A program made the position numbers and the translations under genes. From Conexibacter sp. CPCC 205762 (GTDB lineage Bacteria > Actinomycetota > Thermoleophilia > Solirubrobacterales > Solirubrobacteraceae): 34,730 bases of DNA. The DNA lies in contig NZ_JAUTDN010000048.1 of NCBI RefSeq assembly GCF_030646155.1, forward strand, positions 1 to 34,730, written 5' to 3'. The notes beneath the pieces are model-generated. The model was not told where the DNA came from. It made no database searches and worked only from the letters and a program-made list of their open reading frames with translations. Positions 16,721 to 24,494 of this stretch are shown piece by piece; within the stretch, counting starts at the first letter, position 1; every line of letters begins with the position of its first letter.

Positions 16721-18343
16721 ATGGGCGCCCCGATGATGGCCGAGATGACGTGGCCCGAGGTCGACCTGGCGGCGCGCGCCGGCGCGGTCGCGCTGTGGTC
16801 GGTCGGCGCGACCGAGCAGCACGGGCCGCACCTGCCGGTGTCGGTCGACCACCTGCTGCCGGTCGAGCTGTCGAAGCGGATCGCCGAGCGGGTCCACTGC
16901 GTGATCCCGCCGCCGCAGCCGTTCGGCAACCGCAGCCACCCGCTGAGCGGCGGCGGCCAGGGCTTCCCCGCGACGACCTCGCTGCGCGCCTCGACGCTGA
17001 TCCAGGTCGTGCGCGACGTCGTCGGCGAGCTGGCCCGCTCCGGCTTCACGCGGATCGCGCTGATCAACTGGCATGCCGAGAACGTCAACCTGCTGTACGA
17101 GGGCGTCGAGCTGGCGCGCGAGGCCGGCGGCTTCGACGACGTGACGGTGATGATCGTCGACCGCGTCTGGGCGTCGTTCGGCGAGGGCGAGCTGGACTTC
17201 CTCTTCGCCGACGCCGACGGCTTCCCCGGCTGGGCGGCCGAGCACGCCGCGATCGTCGAGACGAGCCTGATGCTCGCGCTGCGGCGCGACCTCGTGCGCG
17301 AGTCGCTGATCGCCGACGATCAGGCCGCCGAGCGCCCCTTCTACGAGCTGCGCCCCACGCCGCCGTCGCACATCGCGCAGAGCGGCGTGCTGGCCCCGGC
17401 GACGCCGGCCTCGGTCGAGAAGGGCGAGCGGCTGGCCGGCATGCTGGTGGAAAACCTCACCCGCGGCCTGATCGAGGGCCTCGGCGCGCCGCTCGCCGTG
17501 AAATCGGGGCCCTCAGAGGGCACCGATCTCACGCTCCTCCCCACCTGCGACCGCCTTCACCCGCTGCTGCTCGGCTGGGAGTCGGCGCCGGAGTGGGTCT
17601 CGCTGGAGGGCGGCTCCAGAGCGATCCGCAGGCTGCCGATCATCGGGATCCTCGTCCACACGCCGGCCGGCTGGCTGCTGCTGGAGAGCGGCGTCGACCT
17701 GGCCCCGTTCGCCGGCCTGCCGCTCGACACGCCGCACGAGATCTGGCGCGCCGGGCTGCCCGAGCAGCCGTACGAGGGCGACGACGGCGACCCGCTGCTG
17801 CACCAGCTCGCGCGCGTCGGCGTCGCGCTCGACGAGATCGCCGGCGTCGCGCTGTCGCATCTTCACCTCGACCACACCGGCGGCCTGCGCCACTTCAACC
17901 AGCGCGGGATCCCGGTCTGGCTGCAGCGGCGCGAGCTGGCGTTCGCGCGGCGCGCGTCCGCCCCCGGCGAGGAGGCGAGCCGCGCCTTCTACGAGACCGA
18001 CCTCGACGGGATCGACTGGCGGCTGCTCGACGGCGACGGCGAGATCCTGCCCGGCGTCGAGGCGATCGCGACCCCGGGCCACGCGCCCGGCCACATGTCC
18101 TACCGCGTGCGGATGGCCGAGTCGGGCACGTGGATCTTCGCCGTCGACGCGATCGACCTGCAGGAGGGGATCGACTCGGGCCGCCCGATCGGCAGCTCCG
18201 CCGCACCCGCCGACGCGCCCCTGCGCAGGCTCTCGCACGAGCGGCTGATCTCGCTCGCGGCGGCCGAGGGCGCGCGCCTCGTCCCCGGCCACTGCCCTGT
18301 CACCTGGCCCGCGCTGGCGGCTGACCCGGCCGGCTTCCGCTGA
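16721..18343 (+). CDS. Fusion: creatininase-type amidohydrolase + metallo-beta-lactamase (lactonase-like) domain
   Basis: 540 residues in one frame. Residues 1-262 are a creatininase domain with the full metal set: Glu32, His34 (TEQH), Asp43, His118 and Glu120 in WHAEN, spaced as Glu34/His36/Asp45/His120/Glu122 of the Pseudomonas enzyme. The active-site tryptophan-Glu-His cluster is also kept (Trp171, Glu174, His175), but the position of creatininase Asp175 is Ala172 and Tyr121 is Ala119. Residues about 270-540 are an MBL-fold hydrolase of the AHL-lactonase-like branch, with HLHLDH (His380-His385), PGHAPGH, DAIDL and PGHCP. Both halves look active and would open two different rings or amides. 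A close paralog of the MBL half is encoded alone at 22332-23192 in the opposing operon. Confidence 0.9.
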   Translation: MGAPMMAEMTWPEVDLAARAGAVALWSVGATEQHGPHLPVSVDHLLPVELSKRIAERVHCVIPPPQPFGNRSHPLSGGGQGFPATTSLRASTLIQVVRDVVGELARSGFTRIALINWHAENVNLLYEGVELAREAGGFDDVTVMIVDRVWASFGEGELDFLFADADGFPGWAAEHAAIVETSLMLALRRDLVRESLIADDQAAERPFYELRPTPPSHIAQSGVLAPATPASVEKGERLAGMLVENLTRGLIEGLGAPLAVKSGPSEGTDLTLLPTCDRLHPLLLGWESAPEWVSLEGGSRAIRRLPIIGILVHTPAGWLLLESGVDLAPFAGLPLDTPHEIWRAGLPEQPYEGDDGDPLLHQLARVGVALDEIAGVALSHLHLDHTGGLRHFNQRGIPVWLQRRELAFARRASAPGEEASRAFYETDLDGIDWRLLDGDGEILPGVEAIATPGHAPGHMSYRVRMAESGTWIFAVDAIDLQEGIDSGRPIGSSAAPADAPLRRLSHERLISLAAAEGARLVPGHCPVTWPALAADPAGFR

Positions 18344-18353
18344 GTCGCGCAGG

Positions 18354-19478
18354 ATGCAGCTCGGCCTCTTCTTCACGACCTTCCACCCGCCCGAGCGGGC
18401 GGTCCCCGCGGCGCTCGAGTGGGACCTCGGCGTGCTGCGCCACGCCGACGCGCTCGGCTTCGCGGAGGCGTGGTTCGGCGAGCACTACACGCTCGGCTGG
18501 GAGCCGCTGTCGGCGCCCGACCTGCTGATCGCGATGGCGCTGCGGGAGACGAGATCGATCCGGCTCGGCCCCGCCGCCCATCTGCTGCCGTACCACCACC
18601 CGGTCAACCTCGCGCAGCGGATCGCCTGGCTCGACCAGGTCGCGCAGGGGCGTTACATGGTCGCGTTCGGCGCCGGCAGCTTCGCCTCCGACCAGCAGCT
18701 GTTCGCGACCGGCGGCGCCGCCGTCAACGGCGCGATGGCGCGCGAGTCGCAGGAGATCATGCTCGGCCTCTGGCGCGCCTGGTCGCGCGGCGAGCCGTTC
18801 CGCTTCGACGGCGAGCACTGGACGGTCGACTCGCCGGGCTTCTCTGAGGTCTTCCACGGGCCGCACGCGAGACCGTTCCGCGGCGAGCGGCCGGAGATCG
18901 CGGTCGTCGGCGCCTCGCCGCGGTCGGCGTCGCTGCGGCGGGCCGGCGCGCAGGGCTTCGTCCCGATGACGGTCGTCCACAGCCGCGACTACGCCGCCGG
19001 CCACTGGGAGGTCTACGCGGAGGGCGCGCTGGAGGCCGGCCGCACGCCCGACCGCGACGTCTGGCGCCTGTCGCACCCGCTGTTCGTCGCCGACAGCGAC
19101 GAGGCGGCATGGCAGCACGCGGTCGGCGGCGCGATGGGCCGCACCTATCGCGACTGGATCCTCCCCTACGCCGAGGCCAACGGCCGCCTCGTCCACTTCG
19201 CGCCGGCGCTCGCCGCCGAGGGCGCGCCGATCACGACCGAGCTGCTGGCCGAGCGCAGATGGCTGCTCGGCTCGCCGCAGACCGTCGCTGACGGGATCGT
19301 CTCGCTGTACGAGGCGACGGGCGGCTTCGGCACCCTGCTCGCGAGCGTCTACGACTACGCCGACGACCCGGCGCCCTATCTGCGCTCGCTCGACCTGCTC
19401 GCGACCGAGGTGCTGCCGCGCGTGCGCGACCGCCTCGGCCTGCCCGCCGCCGCGCTCCCCGACCCGAAGGCCGCCTGA
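18354..19478 (+). CDS. LLM-class (luciferase-like) flavin-dependent monooxygenase
   Basis: 374 residues with the bacterial luciferase TIM-barrel signature: MQLGLFF opening, FAEAWFGEHYTLGWEPLSAPDLLIA, IRLGPAAHLLPYHHPVNLAQRIAWLDQVAQGR, and the GVGAGSF-like AFGAGSF loop. Such enzymes use reduced flavin and oxygen to oxidise, cleave or dealkylate organic molecules (compare RutA, alkanal and nitrilotriacetate monooxygenases). The ATG is 10 nt after the creatininase fusion, and the stop overlaps the next start by 1 nt (TGATG). No flavin reductase gene is in the window, so reduced flavin must come from elsewhere. It could supply an oxidative ring-opening or N-dealkylation step. The substrate is unknown. 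Confidence 0.88.
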   Translation: MQLGLFFTTFHPPERAVPAALEWDLGVLRHADALGFAEAWFGEHYTLGWEPLSAPDLLIAMALRETRSIRLGPAAHLLPYHHPVNLAQRIAWLDQVAQGRYMVAFGAGSFASDQQLFATGGAAVNGAMARESQEIMLGLWRAWSRGEPFRFDGEHWTVDSPGFSEVFHGPHARPFRGERPEIAVVGASPRSASLRRAGAQGFVPMTVVHSRDYAAGHWEVYAEGALEAGRTPDRDVWRLSHPLFVADSDEAAWQHAVGGAMGRTYRDWILPYAEANGRLVHFAPALAAEGAPITTELLAERRWLLGSPQTVADGIVSLYEATGGFGTLLASVYDYADDPAPYLRSLDLLATEVLPRVRDRLGLPAAALPDPKAA

Positions 19479-20395
19479 TGCTGATCGACTCCCACCTGCA
19501 CATCTACCGCGAGCGCGAGATCGGCGTGCGCGCGAAGGCCGACTACCCGATCGTCGAGTACGGGACGCTGGAGGGGGTGACGTACTCCGAGCGTGGCGGC
19601 GACGCGGCCGACGCGCTCGCGGCGCTCGCCGAGGCCGGGGTGTCGTACGCGGCGGTGCTGAACGTCTTCCTGATGGACGGGATGCCGCAGCCGGCGAGCG
19701 GCCTGACCTGGCCGGGCGCCGACGGCCCGCCGCCGCACGCCGACCGCGCCGCCGACCTGATCGGCCTCAACGAGTGGCTCTGCGCGCTGGCGCAGGAGCA
19801 CGCGCAACTGCTGCCGATGCTGACCGTCCACCCGGGCGTGATGACGCCCGCCGAGACGGCCGACCACGTCGGGACGCTGGCGAGCGAGCGGGGCGCACGC
19901 GGCGTCAAGCTGCACACGGTCGCGCAGCGCTTCCTGCCGTCCGATCCCGCGCTCGATCCGCTGTGGGAGCTGTGCAGCGACCGCGGCCTGCCCGTGATCG
20001 CCCACTGCGGCCCCGACAGACTCGAGACCGGCTGGGCGACGCCGGAGGCGTTCGTCCCGCTGGCCGAGCGCTTCCCGCGCCTGCCGCTCGTGCTCGCCCA
20101 CCTCGGCGGCGGCGACTTCCGCCGCATCGTCGCGGTCGCCGACGCCTTCCCCGGCGTCCGCTTCGACCTCTCCGAGATCGTCTCGTGGGTCGGCGGCAGC
20201 AACGCCCCCGAGGACGCCGCCGCGCTCGCCGCGCTCGTGCGCGCCGTCGGCGTCGAGCGCGTGATGGCCGGCTCCGACTTCCCCTGGTACGAGCCGGCCT
20301 GGGTGATCGACGCCGTCACCAGGCTGCCCGGCCTCTCCACGAGCGAGCGCGACCTGATCCTCGGCCGCACCGCCGCGCAGCTGTTCGGCCTCTAG
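19478..20395 (+). CDS. Amidohydrolase family 2 metal-dependent hydrolase
   Basis: 305 residues, ATG overlapping the previous stop by 1 nt. The ACMSD/amidohydrolase-2 layout is intact: DSHLHIY at the N-terminus (HxH), GVKLHTV, VIAHCGPD, VLAHLGGGD and the metal aspartate in AGSDFPWYEP. It should therefore bind zinc and hydrolyse or decarboxylate a small molecule. It is the last gene of the nine-gene plus-strand operon. Its TAG stop shares the palindrome CTAG with the stop of the converging DUF4287 gene, so the two operons end base to base. Compare the related gene at 30213-30983, which has lost these ligands. Confidence 0.87.
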   Translation: MLIDSHLHIYREREIGVRAKADYPIVEYGTLEGVTYSERGGDAADALAALAEAGVSYAAVLNVFLMDGMPQPASGLTWPGADGPPPHADRAADLIGLNEWLCALAQEHAQLLPMLTVHPGVMTPAETADHVGTLASERGARGVKLHTVAQRFLPSDPALDPLWELCSDRGLPVIAHCGPDRLETGWATPEAFVPLAERFPRLPLVLAHLGGGDFRRIVAVADAFPGVRFDLSEIVSWVGGSNAPEDAAALAALVRAVGVERVMAGSDFPWYEPAWVIDAVTRLPGLSTSERDLILGRTAAQLFGL

Positions 20396-20604
20396 CCCTC
20401 CGCTCTCACATACGCGACGACCGCGTTCGCGTGCCCGTGCCCCATCCCGTGCTCCTGCTTCAGGAACGCGACCTTCTCGCCATGTCTCTCCAGCGGCGAC
20501 TGGCGCACCAGCTCCAGCCACTCGTCGATCGGCTTCCCGTATCTCTTCTCGATCGACGGGAAGTACGAGGCCGGGCCCTTGACGGTGCTTCTCTCAGTGC
20601 TCAT
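20392..20604 (-). CDS. DUF4287 domain protein (small)
   Basis: 70 residues forming a single DUF4287 domain: KGPASYFPSIEKRYGKPIDEWLELVRQS followed by LKQEHGMGHGHANAVVAYVRAE. The function is not established for this family, which often accompanies DUF5655 proteins. It is the last gene of the minus-strand operon, with its ATG overlapping the cupin stop (ATGA), so it is co-transcribed with the transporter and hydrolases. Its stop overlaps the converging amidohydrolase stop. Confidence 0.88.
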   Translation of the reverse strand: MSTERSTVKGPASYFPSIEKRYGKPIDEWLELVRQSPLERHGEKVAFLKQEHGMGHGHANAVVAYVRAEG

Positions 20605-21119
20605 GGGCGCAAAGACTGCGCGACGGCGCGAGAGTCATCGGTCAGCGGCGGCGGGCCGTGGACGACGACGCCGAGCTGTCGCGCGACGGCGCTGACGCGA
20701 GAGCGGGTGGGCGGTGGGTCGTCGGGGTGGGCGGTGCCGAGCAGCTCGGTCCAGCGTTCGAGGCCGGCGGGGGTCGAGACGACGAGCATGCGCGCGCCGG
20801 CGGAGTCGACGCGGAGCGCGTGCGGGAGGCCGCCGGCGGCGAAGACGGTCTCGCCGGCGCGGGCGCGGCGGGGCGGTTCGGCGCCGAGCCAGAAGGTCAC
20901 CTCGCCCTCCAGCAGGTGCCAGGTCTCGTCCTCGGGATGGGAGTGCAGCGGTGAGGCGGTGCCGTGCGGGGCGACCTCCTCCAGCACGGCGACGCGGCCG
21001 CCCGTGTCGGCGGCCGCGAGCGTCACGCGCGAGGCGACGCCGTCGACCCAGCGCGCGGTGGGCGGCGCCGCCGCGCCGGGCGAGGCCGCCCCGCCAGACG
21101 AGGCGCTGCCGCCTACCAC
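20601..21119 (-). CDS. Cupin-domain protein
   Basis: 172 residues from a GTG that overlaps the M24 stop by 7 nt. The first 20 or so residues are Ala/Gly/Pro-rich and the start is uncertain. A single cupin barrel is clear. Motif 1 is SPLHSHPEDETWHLLEGEVTFWLG, with the HxH and Glu metal ligands, and motif 2 is GGLPHALRVDS. Small cupins of this type act as isomerases, lyases or ligand-binding helpers. This one is co-transcribed with an amino-hydrolase set, so a role in the same pathway is likely, but the reaction is unknown. It overlaps DUF4287 by 4 nt. Confidence 0.82.
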   Translation of the reverse strand: MVGGSASSGGAASPGAAAPPTARWVDGVASRVTLAAADTGGRVAVLEEVAPHGTASPLHSHPEDETWHLLEGEVTFWLGAEPPRRARAGETVFAAGGLPHALRVDSAGARMLVVSTPAGLERWTELLGTAHPDDPPPTRSRVSAVARQLGVVVHGPPPLTDDSRAVAQSLRP

Positions 21120-22318
21120 CAGCGCTGTCTGCAGCTCGCCGTCGTCACCTCGACGTGATCCTCGTGGATGATCACGCACTCCTCGTGGGAGATGCCGCCG
21201 GTGGCGGGAGTCCCGACGACGATCTCCAGCGACAGCGACATGCCGGGCGTGACGAGCGCGGACTCGCCCTCGCTGACGAACGGGGCGGTCGTGCCGAGGC
21301 CGAGCTGGTGGCCGAAGGCGGGCCAGAAGCCCTCGAAGTAGCCGTGCGGCGGGTGGCCGTGCTGCACCAGGTAGTCGACGCCGAGGTCGTGGACGCTCCC
21401 GAACGTCACGCCCGGTCTGAGCGCGCCGACCAGCAGGTCGATCAGCTCGACCGCCTGCTCGAGCACGGCGCGCTGCTCGTCGGTCGGCTCGGCGCCGACG
21501 CAGGCGGAGCGGGCGAGGTCGCAGTAGTAGCCGCCGGCCACGGGGCCGAAGCCGTCGACGCGCACGAGGTCGCCGGCCGCGAACGGGCGGCGGGCGTCGA
21601 ACGAGGGGATGCCGCGCTCGGCCTGGGGCCGCGCGGGGTTGCCGGAGCCGGCGACGACGTCCATCGGCCAGCCGCCGGCGGCGAGCATGATCGGCAGGCC
21701 GGCGGCGACCAGGTCGGCCTCGGTGCGGCCGGGCTCGACCGCCTCCATCATCGCGGTCATCCAGGCGCTGCCGACGTGCGAGGCGTAGCGCAGCAGCTCC
21801 TGCTCGGCCGGGCTCTTGATCTGCGCCAGCGGCTCGATCCAGCGGTCGGCCGGGACCAGGTTCAGCGACGTGCCGAGGGCATCCTCGACCTCGCGCCGCT
21901 GGCGGTCCAGCAGCGCGCCCTCCCCCACGATCCCGAGCCGTCTCCCGACCAGGCCGGCCTCGCGCAGCGCGTCGGCGACCGCGGGCGTGATCGTCGGCCC
22001 GGTGCGGGCGTCCTCGATCGCGACCTCGCCCGGTCTGACGCGCTGGTCGAGCACGAGGATCGGGTCGCCGTCGGCCGGCAGGATCAGGACCGAGAAGCCC
22101 TTGTCGCCGAAGGTCGAGGCGGCGCCCTGCTGCATGAAGCCCGACTGGTGGTCGGCCAGCCATCTGACCGCCCACGGCCAGTTGCGCGAGCCCCACACGA
22201 GCAGGCCGTCGAGCTCATGCTCGGCCGCGACCCTGAGCGCGAGCGCGCGGCGGGCGGAGAACTCCTCCAGCGCGATCGGCGGCGGCGGGGTCGTCAGGTC
22301 GGGGGCGGCGGCGGTCAT
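21113..22318 (-). CDS. M24-family metallohydrolase (Xaa-Pro peptidase/creatinase fold)
   Basis: 401 residues: creatinase-type N-terminal domain (about 15-165) and pita-bread catalytic domain (about 175-395). The start is the ATG at 22318, preceded by AAAGGA 8 nt upstream. The five metal ligands of M24 peptidases all seem present: Asp in VRVDGFGP, Asp in YYCDLARS, His in FGHQLGLG, Glu in SLSLEIVV and Glu in ISHEECVII. Creatinase itself lacks the two Asp ligands and has a catalytic His in the preceding loop, which I do not see. A metal-dependent peptidase or amidinohydrolase-like enzyme (compare ectoine hydrolase DoeA) therefore fits better than true creatinase. Context suggests an amide or guanidino substrate of the operon. 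Confidence 0.88.
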   Translation of the reverse strand: MTAAAPDLTTPPPPIALEEFSARRALALRVAAEHELDGLLVWGSRNWPWAVRWLADHQSGFMQQGAASTFGDKGFSVLILPADGDPILVLDQRVRPGEVAIEDARTGPTITPAVADALREAGLVGRRLGIVGEGALLDRQRREVEDALGTSLNLVPADRWIEPLAQIKSPAEQELLRYASHVGSAWMTAMMEAVEPGRTEADLVAAGLPIMLAAGGWPMDVVAGSGNPARPQAERGIPSFDARRPFAAGDLVRVDGFGPVAGGYYCDLARSACVGAEPTDEQRAVLEQAVELIDLLVGALRPGVTFGSVHDLGVDYLVQHGHPPHGYFEGFWPAFGHQLGLGTTAPFVSEGESALVTPGMSLSLEIVVGTPATGGISHEECVIIHEDHVEVTTASCRQRWW

Positions 22319-22331
22319 GCGAGCGGTCCTT

Positions 22332-23192
22332 TCATCGAAATCCTTCGGCGTGCGCGAGCGCCGGCCACGTCTCGGGGCAGTGGCCGGGGACGAGGCGCGC
22401 GTCCTCGGCGGCCGCCAACGCGACGAGGCGGTCGTGCGAGCGGCGGCGCAGCGGGTCGTCGGCGGGGTCGGCGGCCCAGCCGATGCAGCGGTCCTCGGCG
22501 ATCCCGCGGCCGAGGTCGATCGCGTCGATCGCGAAGATCCACGTGCCCGACTCGGCCATCGTGACGCGGTAGGACATGTGGCCGGGCGCGTGGCCGGGAG
22601 TCGAGATCGCGTCGATGCCGGGGGCGATCGGCGCGTCGCCGTCCAGCTGGCGCCAGCGCAGCTCCGGGTGGGAGTAGTCCTCGCGCAGGTAGAACTCCGG
22701 CTCGCCGGCCCGCTCCAGCCCGAACGCCAGCTCGCGCCGCTGGATCGCGACCTCGACGCCGGCCGCCGCGAGGTGGCGCAGGCCGCCGGCGTGGTCGATG
22801 TGCAGGTGCGAGACGGCCGCCAGCGCGAGGTCGCCGGGCGCGAGGCCGACGGAGGCGAGCGCGTCCAGCAGCGGGTCGCCGTCGGTCGGGAACTCCGGCG
22901 CGCCGTCACGGTAGAGGGGTGAGGCGCCGCCGCGGAAGCGGCGCGCGTCGATGCCTGTCTCCAGCAGCACCCAGCCGATCGGCGAGCGGGCGACGATCGC
23001 GATCACCGGCTCTCTCAGCACCGCCCGCGACCCGCCCTCCAGCGAGACGAACTCGGGCACGTACTCCCACCCGAGCGTGAGGCAGAAGAGGCGGTCGCAG
23101 ACGGCGGCGTCACGCGCGGAGGCGGCGGCCTCGCGTCTGGGCGCGGCCTCGCGCTGGGGCACGGCGTCCTCGCGTGCGGCGGCGTCGCTCAC
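22332..23192 (-). CDS. MBL-fold hydrolase (N-acyl homoserine lactonase-like)
   Basis: 286 residues from a GTG overlapping the cyclase stop (GTGA). After an Ala/Arg-rich N-terminal tail of about 30 residues comes an MBL domain with HLHIDH, PGHAPGH, the bridging Asp in DAIDLG and PGHCP, so two zinc ions are expected. It is strikingly like the C-terminal half of the creatininase fusion: both share YVPEFVSLEGGSRA-type, GGLRH, QRRELAF, YRV-MAESGTWIFA-DAIDL and RLVPGHCP blocks. The second copy stands alone here, in the opposing operon. It probably opens a lactone, thiolactone or related ring. The N-acyl homoserine lactone specificity of named relatives should not be assumed. Confidence 0.9.
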   Translation of the reverse strand: MSDAAAREDAVPQREAAPRREAAASARDAAVCDRLFCLTLGWEYVPEFVSLEGGSRAVLREPVIAIVARSPIGWVLLETGIDARRFRGGASPLYRDGAPEFPTDGDPLLDALASVGLAPGDLALAAVSHLHIDHAGGLRHLAAAGVEVAIQRRELAFGLERAGEPEFYLREDYSHPELRWRQLDGDAPIAPGIDAISTPGHAPGHMSYRVTMAESGTWIFAIDAIDLGRGIAEDRCIGWAADPADDPLRRRSHDRLVALAAAEDARLVPGHCPETWPALAHAEGFR

Positions 23193-24463
23193 GCCAGCGT
23201 CCGCAGGAACACCCGCGCCGGCGCGGCCTCGGCGCCGCTCAACGGCAGCGGCAGCGCGAACAGCTCGTACTCGCCGGCCTCCACGCCGGCCAGGTCGACC
23301 GCCTCCAGCAGCGCCAGGCCGGCGTCGCACATGACGTGGTGGGCGGCCCAGCCGCCGGCGCTCTCGGCGACCCCCTCGATCGAGAGGAAGTCGAGCCCGA
23401 CCAGCACCGCGCCGCGCTGCACCAGCAGCGCCGCCGCGTCCTCGGCGATCCCGATCCACGCCTCCGGCTTGGCGTCGCCGTGCAGCAGCCGCTCGCCCGA
23501 GTTGCGCGTCTTCAGCAGCACGCGCGGGGCGTCGCCGAGGCCGGCGGCCTCCAGATCCGCGGCGGTGACGTCGGCAGCGACCCCCGTGAGGTCGAGCACC
23601 TGCGCGCGCCCGTGGAAGACCTCCAGCGGCATCGCGTCGATCGCGGGCTGGCCGGCGCTGTAGTGCAGCGGCGCGTCGACGTGCGAGCCGGTGTGGGTGC
23701 CGATCGTCCAGCGCGTGACGTTGCACATGTTTCCGCCGTCGAGCGACTCGACGACGATCCGCTGCGGCGCCTTCCCCCATGTCAGCATCCGCTCGCGCAC
23801 GGGGATCGAGACGTCGATCAGCTGACCGCCGCCCTCGCCCGCCACCAGCGGCCGGATCAGCGCCCGCGCCGGCGCCGCCTCGGCGTCGAGCAGGACCGGC
23901 GGGCAGATCAGCTCGACCAGCCCGGCCGAGACCTCCGCGAGGTCGAGCGACTCGATCAGCGCGACGCCGGCGCCGTTGAGCACGTAGTGCGCGTCGAAGG
24001 TCGCCTCGCGCGCCGGCGCCTCGATCGTCAGGTAGTCGACGCCGAGCACGCGCACCCCGCGCTCCACCAGCAGCGCGGCCGCGTCCGGCGCGACGCCGAT
24101 CCAGTGCTCGGCCTTGTCGCGCTCCAGCAGCACGGTCGTCGAGTTGGCCGTCTTCAGCAGCACGCGCGACTCGTCGCCGAGGCCCGCGGCCAGCAGGTCC
24201 GCGGCGGTGATCTCGGTGGTCACGCTCGTCAGGTCGAGCACCCGCGCCGGCCCGACGAACGTCTCCAGCGGCAGCGCGTCGATCGCGGCGCCGCCTGCGA
24301 CCGTGTGCAGCGGCGCCTCGACGTGCGTGCCGGCGTGGGCGGAGATCGTCCAGCGGCTGACGTTGTAGTCGTCGCCGCCGTCGAGCGTCCACGGCCATTC
24401 GACGGTCGGCCGGCGGCCGCCGTGGAGCATCTCGGGGTGGATCGAAAGCGTCGCGTCGACCAT
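23189..24463 (-). CDS. Tandem-duplicated cyclase-family hydrolase (arylformamidase-like, two fused domains)
   Basis: 424 residues from the ATG at 24463. A GTG three bases earlier is possible, but GGAGG (24469-24473) is 5 nt from the ATG and so favours it. Two complete copies of the cyclase fold lie head to tail (about 1-210 and 215-424). The metal motifs are HAGTHVEAPLH in copy 1, with Glu instead of the usual Asp, and HTGSHVDAPLH in copy 2, each followed by a downstream His and Glu (DAHYVLN...ESLDL; AAHHVMC...EAVDL). Single-domain relatives (kynurenine formamidase, isatin hydrolase) work as dimers, so the gene encodes a built-in dimer. The substrate is presumably a cyclic or N-acyl amide. 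The stop overlaps the MBL start. Confidence 0.88.
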   Translation of the reverse strand: MVDATLSIHPEMLHGGRRPTVEWPWTLDGGDDYNVSRWTISAHAGTHVEAPLHTVAGGAAIDALPLETFVGPARVLDLTSVTTEITAADLLAAGLGDESRVLLKTANSTTVLLERDKAEHWIGVAPDAAALLVERGVRVLGVDYLTIEAPAREATFDAHYVLNGAGVALIESLDLAEVSAGLVELICPPVLLDAEAAPARALIRPLVAGEGGGQLIDVSIPVRERMLTWGKAPQRIVVESLDGGNMCNVTRWTIGTHTGSHVDAPLHYSAGQPAIDAMPLEVFHGRAQVLDLTGVAADVTAADLEAAGLGDAPRVLLKTRNSGERLLHGDAKPEAWIGIAEDAAALLVQRGAVLVGLDFLSIEGVAESAGGWAAHHVMCDAGLALLEAVDLAGVEAGEYELFALPLPLSGAEAAPARVFLRTLA

Positions 24464-24494
24464 CACTACCTCCTCAAACGAAATGAGACAACGA

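Noticed and set aside
21113..22318. Creatinase annotation for the M24 protein
   Set aside because: Both Asp metal ligands typical of peptidases are present and the creatinase catalytic His is not seen, so only the M24 family level is supported.
22332..23192. Quorum-quenching lactonase as a firm function
   Set aside because: The motif set is shared by many MBL hydrolases. The paralog is fused to creatininase, which points to metabolism rather than signalling.
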